In this document: in pieces, positions 6,757 to 13,909 of the stretch
How positions within the stretch are numbered: the stretch's first letter is position 1
Layout: every line of letters begins with the position of its first letter
Assembly (NCBI GenBank): GCA_023436925.1
Contig: JAEZHJ010000040.1
Span: 1-18,549 of the forward strand
Direction: 5' to 3'
DNA from: Actinomycetes bacterium
GTDB taxonomy: Bacteria; Actinomycetota; Actinomycetes; Propionibacteriales; Propionibacteriaceae
DNA length: 18,549 nucleotides
Translations under genes and position numbers: made by a program
The notes under the pieces: generated by a model
What the model was told of the DNA's origin: nothing
Database searches by the model: none
Seen by the model: the letters and a program-made list of their open reading frames with translations, nothing else

Positions 6757-7008
6757 TCAGCCGGTCTTGACCCGCATTCGCGCCGCCCGGCGCTTCATCG
6801 ACCTGCGCTCGTCCTCGGACAACCCGCCCCACACGCCGTGGTCCTGACCGGCGTCCAGCGCCCACTGCAGGCAGGTCTCCCTCACCTCGCAGCGACGGCA
6901 GACCTTCTTGGCCTCTGCTATCTGCATGAGGGCGGGTCCGGTGTTGCCGACAGGGAAGAACAGCTCCGGATCCTCGGTCAGGCAGGCGGCTCGGTGGCGC
7001 CAGTCCAT
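6757..7008 (-). CDS. whiB1: WhiB1-type iron-sulfur transcriptional regulator
   Basis: An 83-residue Wbl protein. Cysteines fall at 9, 37, 40 and 46 (RAAC...KVCRRC...ETC), the same positions as in M. tuberculosis WhiB1, and would hold an NO-sensitive [4Fe-4S] cluster. The GVWGG turn is at 58-62, followed by the basic DNA-binding tail (SEDERRSMKRRAARMRVKTG). The N-terminus MDWRHRAAC and segment DPELFFPVGNTGPAL are nearly identical to WhiB1, an essential regulator that acts with the primary sigma factor. I chose ATG 7008 because it matches the family start; AAGGAG lies 11 bases upstream, while the GTG at 7017 is only two bases from it. It is convergent with pdtaS, nine bases between stops, and the small hairpin CCGGCT-C-AGCCGG (6752-6764) sits across the stop region. 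Confidence 0.93.
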   Translation of the reverse strand: MDWRHRAACLTEDPELFFPVGNTGPALMQIAEAKKVCRRCEVRETCLQWALDAGQDHGVWGGLSEDERRSMKRRAARMRVKTG

Positions 7009-7133
7009 TAAGAACACATCTCCTTAAGTGGGTCGATTACCGCAGGCGAGAGTGACACGCCCAATCGGCAAGGGGCCGGGCGCGGACCTTCGGGGCGCCT
7101 GTTCAAGGATGGACCGCGGCCAGCGCCGTAACA

Positions 7134-7198
7134 AGTGTAGGCGCTCAACATCGGTCACCTGCTCAGGAACGCCGAAGTCGGGTGAACACACTGTCACC
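7134..7198 (-). promoter_or_regulatory. Candidate whiB1 promoter with an upstream operator-like palindrome
   Basis: On the minus strand TACACT (7139-7134) is a plausible -10; the -35 region is poor. About 62 bases upstream of the implied start point is an inverted repeat, GGTGA (7181-7185) and TCACC (7194-7198), separated by 8 bases. In M. tuberculosis the whiB1 promoter is controlled by a CRP/FNR-family protein binding upstream, and this palindrome is similarly placed. Its spacing (N8) is wider than a canonical CRP site (N6), so the assignment is tentative. It also lies 26 bases before the divergent GTG at 7224. Confidence 0.3.
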
Positions 7199-7223
7199 GG
7201 TTCGGCGAGGGTAGGCTGCCCGC

Positions 7224-7640
7224 GTGCCAACTCCCCAACCGCGACCGGTGCGCAGCGCCGGCACCGTCGTCGCCTGCGCGGGCGCGGTGGCCTCAGGACT
7301 GCTCGTGATCGGGTTCGCTATCGCCTCCCTGGCCTCCGGGCACGGCACCTTCAGCGGCGCAATCGCGGGTTGGCTAGGGGTTTACGGTCTCGTCTGCATC
7401 GCCGCGGCGTGGGCGTTGTGGCGCGGGCACCTGCTCGGACGTGGCCCTGTGCTGACGCTGTCGGTGCTCAACCTGATCGTCGCCTTCACCATGACCGAGG
7501 CTGCGCCGCTGGCGTGGCTGGTAGTCGTGGTGGCCGCCGTCACCGTGGTCGCGGTCTCGTTGCCGTCCACCGCCCGAGGGCTGGACTGGCCGGTCAGGAC
7601 AGGCGATGAGCCCCCGCAGAAGGACGCCCCGGGAAGCTGA
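7224..7640 (+). CDS. Small multi-pass membrane protein, unknown function
   Basis: A 138-residue protein with four predicted helices: about residues 12-37 (GTVVACAGAVASGLLVIGFA), 46-66 (IAGWLGVYGLVCIAAAWALW), 74-91 (GPVLTLSVLNLIVAFTM) and 94-113 (PLAWLVVVVAAVTVVAVSL). Short polar ends are rich in Pro and charged residues. The pattern resembles many uncharacterised actinobacterial membrane proteins and I cannot name a family. The GTG start at 7224 has GAGGGTAGG at about 9-17 bases upstream. It is divergent from whiB1. Its 3' end is convergent with galK and overlaps that gene by 47 bases (7594-7640), so the last 15 codons are read in both directions. Confidence 0.65.
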   Translation: MPTPQPRPVRSAGTVVACAGAVASGLLVIGFAIASLASGHGTFSGAIAGWLGVYGLVCIAAAWALWRGHLLGRGPVLTLSVLNLIVAFTMTEAAPLAWLVVVVAAVTVVAVSLPSTARGLDWPVRTGDEPPQKDAPGS

Positions 7641-8727
7641 CGGGTTCGCCGAACCCGGCAGCCGCGAAGGCCTCCGTGACCGCCGCTGCCGCCGCTCCCG
7701 CCAACCCGGCGGGAACCAGCGCGAGGACGCAGCCGCCGAACCCGCCGCCGGTCATCCGGGCGCCCAGCGCGCCGAACCCCAACAGGGTCTCAACGGCCAG
7801 GTCCACGGTCGGCACCGTGATCTCGTAGTCGTCGCGCATCGAGGCGTGCGAGGCAGTCATCAGCGCGCCCATTCGGGCGAAGTCGCCGGCGCTGAGCGCG
7901 TCGGCGGCGTCCAGCACCCGCTGATTCTCGGTCACCACGTGACGCACCCGACGTCCGGACAGCTCGTCGAGCCGGGCCAGGGCGGCGTCGAGGTCGGTCA
8001 CCTCCCGCAGCAGGTCCACCCCGAGGATGGCTGCGGCGCGTTCGCAGGTGGCGCGACGGTCGGCGTACTCGCCGTCGACGTGGCTGTGTGGCGTCCGGGT
8101 GTCGATCACCAGGATCTCCAGGCCGGCGTCCGCCAGCTGCAGCGGAATCTGCCGGGTCTGGAGCGTGTGGCAGTCCAGGAAGAGCGCATGGTCGGTGGTG
8201 CACAGCGTGGACGCGGCCTGGTCCATCAGCCCGGTGGGGGCACCGACGTAGGCATTCTCCGCCCGCTGCGCCAGCCGGGCGCGCTCCATCGGGGCGATGT
8301 CCAGGTCGTACAGGTCGCACAGCGCCGCCAGGGTGGCGCACTCGATGGCGGCCGAGGACGACAGCCCTGCGCCGATCGGTACGTCGGAGGTGAGGACGAG
8401 GTCCGCGCCGCCGACCTCGTGGCCGGCCTCCCGTAGTGCCCACACCACGCCGGCCAGGTAGGCCTGCCAGCCGGTCTCGCCCGGGCGCAGCGTGTCGCTG
8501 CACACGGTGGAGTCCAGGTCGAGCGAGGTGAACCGCCAGCGGCCATCAGGGCGCCGGGCCGCGGCCAGCCGGGCGGCCTGGGGGATCGCGAACGGCAGCA
8601 CGAAGCCGCCGTTGTAGTCGGTGTGCTCGCCGATCAGGTTGATCCGTCCGGGTGCCACCCAGACACCCTCCGGCGGCCTGCCGACCAGTTCGGTGAACCT
8701 GTCAGCAACGCCGTGTGGTGAGCTCAT
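7594..8727 (-). CDS. galK: Galactokinase
   Basis: A 377-residue GHMP-family kinase that phosphorylates galactose with ATP to galactose 1-phosphate, the first committed step of the Leloir pathway, in the cytoplasm. The galactokinase signature APGRINLIGEHTDYNGGFVL is at residues 25-44, with R28, E34, H35 and D37 in the sugar site. The phosphate loop DVPIGAGLSSSAA is at 115-127, the catalytic Asp is D169 in TGLMDQAAS, and the C-terminal GHMP motif GARMTGGGFGG is near residue 335. All key residues are present and the length is normal. Its ATG overlaps the stop of the upstream small gene (ATGA), so it is probably translated by coupling as the last gene of the kgd operon. No galT or galE is in the window. 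The final residues overlap the convergent membrane-protein gene. Confidence 0.96.
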   Translation of the reverse strand: MSSPHGVADRFTELVGRPPEGVWVAPGRINLIGEHTDYNGGFVLPFAIPQAARLAAARRPDGRWRFTSLDLDSTVCSDTLRPGETGWQAYLAGVVWALREAGHEVGGADLVLTSDVPIGAGLSSSAAIECATLAALCDLYDLDIAPMERARLAQRAENAYVGAPTGLMDQAASTLCTTDHALFLDCHTLQTRQIPLQLADAGLEILVIDTRTPHSHVDGEYADRRATCERAAAILGVDLLREVTDLDAALARLDELSGRRVRHVVTENQRVLDAADALSAGDFARMGALMTASHASMRDDYEITVPTVDLAVETLLGFGALGARMTGGGFGGCVLALVPAGLAGAAAAAVTEAFAAAGFGEPVSFPGRPSAGAHRLS

Positions 8728-8903
8728 TCGTCCTCGTCGTCGTCCAGCCTTGCCAGCCAGGTGGCCAGGCGCTCCACCGGTACCTCAAAGTCGGGGTACA
8801 GGTCGACGAACACCCGCAACTGCTCGGCCAGCCAGTCGAAGCTGACCTCCTCCTCGCCGCGACGCTGCTGGAGTTCCTCGATCCCGCGATCGGTAAAGTA
8901 CAC
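8724..8903 (-). CDS. DUF6104 family small protein between kgd and galK
   Basis: A 59-residue acidic protein that begins MYFTDRGIEELQQRRG (GTG start) and continues with EEEVSFDWLAEQLRVFVDL, ending in a run of acidic residues (ARLDDDEDE). It matches the actinobacterial DUF6104 family in sequence and size; I recall the family next to the 2-oxoglutarate dehydrogenase gene in other actinobacteria. It is predicted to be helical with an amphipathic middle, and cytoplasmic. The function is unknown; a role as a partner of Kgd is only suggested by its position. The GTG at 8903 starts 3 bases after the kgd stop, with GGGGA inside the end of kgd as ribosome binding site. Its TGA overlaps the galK ATG. 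The tight spacing shows a three-gene operon. Confidence 0.85.
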   Translation of the reverse strand: MYFTDRGIEELQQRRGEEEVSFDWLAEQLRVFVDLYPDFEVPVERLATWLARLDDDEDE

Positions 8904-8906
8904 CGC

Positions 8907-11900
8907 TCAGTCCCCGAGTGCGCGCTCAAGCAGTTCGATGGCCTGCTCGTGGTGCACCCGCAGCGCGCCGACCGCCGGTGCGGACGCCGCCGGGCGGGTG
9001 ATCCCGGTCAGGTTGAGCTCGTAGCTGGGCAGGTGGGCGGCGATCGCAGCCGGCAGGTTGGCCTTCAGGAACCACCAGGCGCCCTGGTTCTCCGGTTCGT
9101 CCTGGACGTAGCGGACGTCGGTGACGTGCCGGTAGCGGTCCAGTTCGGCGGCGAGTTCGCGGGCGGGCAGCGGGTAGAGCCGCTCCAGCGGCAGGATCGC
9201 CACCTTGCCGTCCAGCCCGGCCTCGGTGCGCGCCGCGGCCAGCTCCCAGCGGATCTTGCCCGAGCACAGCAGCAGCCGTTGCACCGCGGACGGGTCGGTG
9301 ATCGTCGGGTCGCCCATCGCCGGCTGCCAGCGCCCCTGGGTGAACTCCTCGATGGGGGAGACCGCCGCCTTGTTGCGCAGCATCGACTTCGGGGTGGCGA
9401 TCACCACCGGGCGGTGCCAGTTCACGTAGGCGTGGGTGCGCAGCAGGTGGAAGTAGCTGGCCGGGGTGGACGGCTGGCAAACCGCCAGCGAGCCCTCCGA
9501 ACACAGTGTCAGCCATCGTTCCAGGCGGGCCGAGGAGTGGTCGGGCCCCTGCCCCTCGTAGCCGTGGGGGAGCAGCAGCACCACCCCGGACTTCTGGGTC
9601 CACTTGGAGTTGCCGGCCGAGATGAACTCGTCGGCGATCGTCTGGGCACCGTTGGCGAAGTCGCCGTACTGCGCCTCCCAGCACACCAGGGCGTCCGGGG
9701 CGGCCACCGAGTAGCCGTACTCGAAGCCCATCGCGGCGTACTCGCTGAGCAGCGAGTCGAACACGTGGAACTGGCCCTGGTCGTCGGCCAGGTGCTTCAG
9801 CGGCACGTAGGCCTCGTTGGTCACCCGGTCGACGATCGCCGCGAACCGGTGGCTGAAGGTGCCGCGGCGCGAATCCTGGCCGACCAGCCGGACCGGCCGT
9901 CCCTCCAGCAGCAGCGAGCCGAAGGCGAGCATCTCCGCACCCGCCCAGTCGATGGGGCCGTTGCGGATCGAGTCCGCCCGGCGCTCCAGCTGGGGCAGCA
10001 CCTTGGGGTGGACGGTGAACCCGGGCGGGAAGCGGAGGTGGGCGGCCGCGACGGCCTCCATCGTCTCGGCGGTGATCGCGGTGCCGCGGTCCTTGCCGAG
10101 CTTGGCGGGGTAGTAGGGCGCCTTGCGGTAGGTCTCGTCCTCCACCGGCGTGGCCTGGCGGACCTCCTTGAACACCCCTTCGAGGCGTTCCCGGAACCGG
10201 CCGATGACCTGCTCGGCGTCCTCGGTGGAGATGTCGCCGCGACCGATCAGCGCCTCGGTGTAGAGCTTGCGGACGCTGCGCTTCTGCTCGATCAGGTCGT
10301 ACATCAGCGGCTGGGTGAAGCTCGGGTCGTCGCCCTCGTTGTGGCCGCGGCGGCGGTAGCAGACCAGGTCGATGACGACGTCCTTGCCGAACCGCTGCCG
10401 GAAGTCGAAGGCGATCTGGGCGACCCGGGCGACCGCCTCGGGGTCGTCGCCGTTGACGTGGAAGATCGGCGACTGGAAGCCCTTGGCGACGTCGGTGGCG
10501 TAGACCGTCGACCGGGACTCGACCGGCGCGGTGGTGAAGCCGACCTGGTTGTTGATCACCAGGTGGATGGTGCCGCCGGTCTTGTAGGCGCGCAGCTGGC
10601 TCATCTGCAGGGTCTCGTAGACCACGCCCTGTCCCGCGAAGCTGGCATCGCCGTGGATCAGCACCGGAAGCACCGGGAAGACGCCGTCGGTCCGGGCGTG
10701 CTGGTCGAGCTTGGCCCGCACGATGCCTTCCAGGACCGGGTTGACCGCCTCGAGGTGGCTCGGGTTGGCAGCGACCGAGGTCTTGATCGTCTTGCCGGTG
10801 GCGGCGGTGAACTGGCCCTCGGACCCGAGGTGGTACTTCACGTCCCCGGAGCCCTCGGCCAGCCTGGGGTCGAAGCCGCCGTCGAACTCGCGGAAGATCT
10901 GGGCGTAGGACTTGCCGACGATGTTGGCCAGCACGTTCAGCCGGCCACGGTGCGGCATGCCGATGATCGCCTCGTCCAGGTCGGCGTTCGCGGCGCGCTC
11001 GCAGACCTCGTCGAGGAACACGATCGCCGACTCGCCGCCCTCGAGGGAGAACCGCTTCTGCCCGACGAACTTGGTCTGCAGGAAGGTCTCGAAGATCTCC
11101 GCCTCGTTGAGCTTGTCGAGGATCCGCAGGTGCTCCTCCCGCGGCCACGGGACGAACGGACGCTCGAACCGCTCCTGGATCCAGGCCCGCTGCTCGTTGT
11201 CGGCGATGTGCATGTACTCCACGCCGACGGTGCGGCAGTAGGAGCTGCGCAGGCCGGCCAGGATCTCGCGCATCGTCAGCTGGCGGCCGTCCTGGCTGCC
11301 CAGGTCGCCGATCGGGAAGCTTCGATCCAGGTCCCACAGGGTGAGGCCGTGGTACTCGATCGCCAGTTCCGGGTGGGTGCGCTGGCGGTACTCCAGCGGG
11401 TCGATGTCGGCCATGTAGTGGCCCAGGGCGCGGTAGGCGTTGATCAGGGCGAAGACCCGCGCCACCCGCGGCACCGCACCGAGCCGGTCGTCGCTGGTGT
11501 CGGCCGCCCAGCGGATCGGGGTGTAGGGCACCCGCAGCGAGGCGAAGATCTCGTCGTAGAAGTCGTGCTTGCCGATCAGCAGCTCGTGGATGCGGCGCAG
11601 GAACTCACCGGACTGGGCGCCCTGGATCACCCGGTGGTCATAGGTGGACGTGAGGGTCGTCACCTTCGAGATGCCGAGGTCGTTGATCCGCTCCTGGCTG
11701 GTGCCCTGGAACTCCGGCGGGTAGTCGATCGAGCCGACGCCCAGGATCACGCTCTGGCCCGGCATCAGCCGCGGCACCGAGTGGTTGGTGCCCAGGCCGC
11801 CGGGGTTGGTCAGGCTGGCGGTGGTACCGACGAAGTCGTCCGCGGTCAGTTCGCCGTTGCGCGCCCGGCGGACCAGCTTCTCGTAGGCCGACCAGAACTG

Positions 11901-12803
11901 GGCGAAGCTCAGGTTCCCGCAGTTCTTGATGTTGGGGACCAGCAACTGGCGGGTGCCGTCCGGCTTGGTCTGGTCGATGGCCAGGCCGAGGTTGATCGCC
12001 GGCGGCGCCACCATGCTCGGCTTGCCGTCGACGGACTCGAAGTGGTTGTTCATCTCCGGCATCGCGACCATCGCCCGGACCATCGCGTAGCCGATCAGGT
12101 GCGTGAAAGAGATCTTGCCGCCGGTGGACCGCGCCAGGTGCTCGTTGATCATCTGCCGCTGGTCGATCGCCAGCTTCATCGGGACCTCGCGGACGCTGGT
12201 GGCGGTCGGCACAGCCAGCGAGGCGTCCATGTTCTGCGCGGTGCGCATCGGCGCGCCGCGCAGCGGGGTCACGACCGGTTCGGCGGGCGCCGAGGCCGGG
12301 GTCGCCGCATGGCGCGGGAGGTCCGGCGGAACGCCCATACCGGTGCCGGGCGCCTCGGGACCGCCCACCCGGGTGGTGCGCCGCTCGACCCGGGCGCGGG
12401 TGCGCGGGGTGACCGGGCCGGTGGGCTCCTGGTCCGGGGCGTCGTCCGCACCGGAGGAGTCGTCGTCAACGGCGGGGACGTCCTCAGCGGCGACCGGGGC
12501 CGCCGCACCGTTGCGGTCGGCCGGGGTCGCGTCCGGCGTGGGCGGGGTGGCGGGGCGATCAGGAGCAGCCGCGGGAGCGCTCGCGGCGGGCTGCGCGGGC
12601 GAGACCGGCCGGGGCGGGGCGGCAACGGCGGTCGGTGCCGGCGCCTGGCCGTCGGTACTGGACTTGAAGTAGACAGCCCAACTGCTGTCCACCGATTCGG
12701 GATCTGCCAGGTACTGCTCCCTGAGTTCTTCGATGAGCCAGTCGTTGGCTCCGAAGTCGGCGGCAGGGTCGCCGGGGGTCACGTCCTGGGGCGTGCGAGC
12801 CAC
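8907..12803 (-). CDS. kgd: Multifunctional 2-oxoglutarate metabolism enzyme Kgd (fused E2-like/E1)
   Basis: A 1298-residue protein of the actinobacterial Kgd/SucA type, which decarboxylates 2-oxoglutarate using thiamine diphosphate and works in the 2-oxoglutarate dehydrogenase complex. In order it has a short conserved N-terminus (FGANDWLIEELREQYL, about 17-32), a long Pro/Ala/Thr-rich linker (about 50-190), an acyltransferase domain like E2 (about 200-410) with YDHRVIQGAQSGEFLRRI near 388-405, and the E1 part with GMPHRGRLNVLANI near 615-628, the ThDP/Mg site HGDASFAGQG near 717-726, and a C-terminal transketolase-like domain. There is no lipoyl domain, as is normal for this fusion. The length is somewhat above mycobacterial Kgd because of the linker. 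I chose GTG 12803, 10 bases after AAGGA; the GTG at 12812 abuts the site. First gene of the operon with DUF6104 and galK. It is a likely target of FHA-domain inhibitors (GarA/OdhI), not seen here. Confidence 0.97.
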   Translation of the reverse strand: MARTPQDVTPGDPAADFGANDWLIEELREQYLADPESVDSSWAVYFKSSTDGQAPAPTAVAAPPRPVSPAQPAASAPAAAPDRPATPPTPDATPADRNGAAAPVAAEDVPAVDDDSSGADDAPDQEPTGPVTPRTRARVERRTTRVGGPEAPGTGMGVPPDLPRHAATPASAPAEPVVTPLRGAPMRTAQNMDASLAVPTATSVREVPMKLAIDQRQMINEHLARSTGGKISFTHLIGYAMVRAMVAMPEMNNHFESVDGKPSMVAPPAINLGLAIDQTKPDGTRQLLVPNIKNCGNLSFAQFWSAYEKLVRRARNGELTADDFVGTTASLTNPGGLGTNHSVPRLMPGQSVILGVGSIDYPPEFQGTSQERINDLGISKVTTLTSTYDHRVIQGAQSGEFLRRIHELLIGKHDFYDEIFASLRVPYTPIRWAADTSDDRLGAVPRVARVFALINAYRALGHYMADIDPLEYRQRTHPELAIEYHGLTLWDLDRSFPIGDLGSQDGRQLTMREILAGLRSSYCRTVGVEYMHIADNEQRAWIQERFERPFVPWPREEHLRILDKLNEAEIFETFLQTKFVGQKRFSLEGGESAIVFLDEVCERAANADLDEAIIGMPHRGRLNVLANIVGKSYAQIFREFDGGFDPRLAEGSGDVKYHLGSEGQFTAATGKTIKTSVAANPSHLEAVNPVLEGIVRAKLDQHARTDGVFPVLPVLIHGDASFAGQGVVYETLQMSQLRAYKTGGTIHLVINNQVGFTTAPVESRSTVYATDVAKGFQSPIFHVNGDDPEAVARVAQIAFDFRQRFGKDVVIDLVCYRRRGHNEGDDPSFTQPLMYDLIEQKRSVRKLYTEALIGRGDISTEDAEQVIGRFRERLEGVFKEVRQATPVEDETYRKAPYYPAKLGKDRGTAITAETMEAVAAAHLRFPPGFTVHPKVLPQLERRADSIRNGPIDWAGAEMLAFGSLLLEGRPVRLVGQDSRRGTFSHRFAAIVDRVTNEAYVPLKHLADDQGQFHVFDSLLSEYAAMGFEYGYSVAAPDALVCWEAQYGDFANGAQTIADEFISAGNSKWTQKSGVVLLLPHGYEGQGPDHSSARLERWLTLCSEGSLAVCQPSTPASYFHLLRTHAYVNWHRPVVIATPKSMLRNKAAVSPIEEFTQGRWQPAMGDPTITDPSAVQRLLLCSGKIRWELAAARTEAGLDGKVAILPLERLYPLPARELAAELDRYRHVTDVRYVQDEPENQGAWWFLKANLPAAIAAHLPSYELNLTGITRPAASAPAVGALRVHHEQAIELLERALGD

Positions 12804-13069
12804 TCTTTCCACTTCCTTGCGCGGGCTAGGAGATTCGCCTCTTTCACGATGCTACCGACTAAACGCGCGAGCGGCGGTGGCCACGCGGTGCGCCAGTGGT
12901 TGGCATTGGGTCCGAGGGTAGCGAGTTGCTCAGCCGGCACGGGGCCACCGGCTCCAGCGTGGGCGCCCGCCCATGCCGCCTGATCGCTGCCGGCCCGGCC
13001 ATGACAACGGACAATGCCGGTAAAGGCCCTGCTCCGGGCCGATTTGACGGCCTGAAAAAGCCTGCTGGC

Positions 13070-13119
13070 TAGGCAAGAATGCCTACCGGGCCCACAGCCC
13101 GGACGCGCACATTTGTGCG
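13070..13119. repeat. Cluster of three perfect inverted repeats
   Basis: Three consecutive inverted repeats stand within 50 bases: TAGGCA-AGAA-TGCCTA (13070-13085), CCGGGC-CCACA-GCCCGG (13086-13102) and CGCACA-TT-TGTGCG (13106-13119). The first two directly abut. A fourth, larger hairpin follows at 13147-13177. A plus-strand TTGACG at 13044-13049 could be a -35 box, though no good -10 is present. The cluster could be a small structured RNA or a set of protein-binding sites. Confidence 0.6.
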
Positions 13120-13146
13120 GGGTGGAAAAGGGTCCGGAAATGGCGA

Positions 13147-13177
13147 GACCGGTGAACCGAGGAAGGGTTCACCGGTC
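13147..13177 (-). terminator. Hairpin downstream of tRNA-Arg
   Basis: GACCGGTGAACC (13147-13158) is the exact reverse complement of GGTTCACCGGTC (13166-13177), with the 7-base loop GAGGAAG. It starts 16 bases past the 3' end of the minus-strand tRNA and is the natural candidate for its terminator, although the downstream run (TCTCGCCATTTCC) is only weakly T-rich. It would work equally well as the end of a plus-strand transcript from the repeat cluster. Confidence 0.6.
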
Positions 13178-13193
13178 AAGTCGGCAGGTACTG

Positions 13194-13265
13194 CGCCCCC
13201 GAGAGGATTCGAACCTCTGCTCCCGCCTCCGGAGGGCGGTGCTCTATCCCCTGAGCTACGGGGGC
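13194..13265 (-). tRNA. tRNA-Arg (anticodon CCG)
   Basis: A 72-base cloverleaf on the minus strand. The acceptor stem is GCCCCCG / CGGGGGC with discriminator G. The D arm is GCTC-AGGGGATA-GAGC, the anticodon stem CCGCC / GGCGG with loop CTCCGGA, and the T arm AGAGG-TTCGAAT-CCTCT. The anticodon CCG reads CGG arginine codons, which are abundant in this DNA. CCA is not encoded (the next bases are CAG), so it must be added by the cell. No integrase or duplicated tRNA end is visible nearby. Confidence 0.95.
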
Positions 13266-13290
13266 CTGCCCGGTCGCCCGGGCCTCCGCA

Positions 13291-13320
13291 ACTCTAGCAA
13301 ACATCGGACCCCCCGGTTCA
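13291..13320 (-). promoter_or_regulatory. Candidate promoter of tRNA-Arg
   Basis: On the minus strand TGAACC (13320-13315) and TAGAGT (13296-13291) are separated by 18 bases, giving a start about 20 bases before the tRNA 5' end. The -10 fits the actinobacterial TAnnnT form; the -35 is imperfect. Confidence 0.4.
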
Positions 13321-13338
13321 CCGCCCTATCCTGTCCGC

Positions 13339-13854
13339 GTGAGGACCCTGCGCGCCGTGGCGACCGTGCTGGCCCTGGCCTTGCTGGCGGGCTGCGTCGC
13401 CAAGGCGCCGCCCGCGCCGGCCGTGCTGCGCGACACCCCGCCACCGTGGCCGGCTCCGCGCGACGGCATCTCGCACTTCGACGCGGCGGGCGTTCCGGCG
13501 TCCCGGCTGGACGACACCACCGACCAGCGGGTGTTCACCCTCACCCTGGCGATCGACGGTGAGGCGGTGCCGCTGGTGCCGGGGATCGGCCTTGACCTGC
13601 CGCGGGCGCTGCAGGCCCCCGTCCACACCCATGACGAGTCAGGGGTGGTGTGGCTGGAGGGTCGCGGGGTCCAGCAGGTCACCCTGGGCCAGTTCTTCAC
13701 GATCTGGGGCGTCCGGTTCACCGACGACTGCCTCGGCTCGGCCTGCGGCACGCTCACCGTCACCGCCGACGGGGCGGCCGTGAGTGACGCCCAGGGGCTG
13801 CGGCTGGCCGAGGTCGAGCACAGCCTGGACGTGGCGGTGGTCACCGCCGGGTGA
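13339..13854 (+). CDS. Putative lipoprotein, unknown function
   Basis: A 171-residue exported protein. The N-terminus has two arginines, a hydrophobic core (VATVLALALLAG) and the lipobox LLAGC with Cys19, so it should be lipid-modified and held on the outer face of the membrane. The mature part contains PVHTHDESGVVWLEG (about 93-107), TLGQFFTIWGVRF (115-127) and a Cys pair (DDCLGSACGTL, 129-139) that could form a disulfide. This HTHD...TLGQFF pattern belongs to a recurrent actinobacterial hypothetical family of unknown role. The GTG start at 13339 has no strong ribosome binding site; its upstream region is shared with the tRNA promoter. It precedes lysA by 55 bases and may be transcribed with it, without a clear functional link. 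Confidence 0.78.
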   Translation: MRTLRAVATVLALALLAGCVAKAPPAPAVLRDTPPPWPAPRDGISHFDAAGVPASRLDDTTDQRVFTLTLAIDGEAVPLVPGIGLDLPRALQAPVHTHDESGVVWLEGRGVQQVTLGQFFTIWGVRFTDDCLGSACGTLTVTADGAAVSDAQGLRLAEVEHSLDVAVVTAG

Positions 13855-13909
13855 CCACCATTGCCGCCCCGGCGAGGGAGGCAGGTCACGGCGTGGCACA
13901 GTATCCGGC

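Larger units (their letters stand above)
12804..13193. other. Non-coding region between kgd and tRNA-Arg
   Basis: About 390 bases with no credible gene. The part next to kgd presumably holds its promoter; a weak -10-like TAGCAT lies on the minus strand in the 12850-12860 area, but no convincing -35. The middle (12900-13040) shows nothing I can name. The tRNA-proximal part (13044-13177) has a TTGACG box on the plus strand and a series of perfect inverted repeats, listed separately. Confidence 0.6.

Noticed and set aside
6752..6764. Hairpin CCGGCT-C-AGCCGG between pdtaS and whiB1 as a bidirectional terminator
   Set aside because: The stem is short with a one-base centre, overlaps the whiB1 stop and lacks T-runs on either side, so it is mentioned only with whiB1.
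8715..12983. A 1422-residue open frame on the plus strand opposite kgd
   Set aside because: It is the antisense of kgd, kept open by the high GC content. Its translation is repetitive in Leu, Val, Arg, Gly and Asp and shows no domain, while the minus strand encodes an unmistakable enzyme.
13194..13265. tRNA-Arg as an integration site for a mobile element
   Set aside because: No integrase, no repeated tRNA 3' end and only core genes on both sides.
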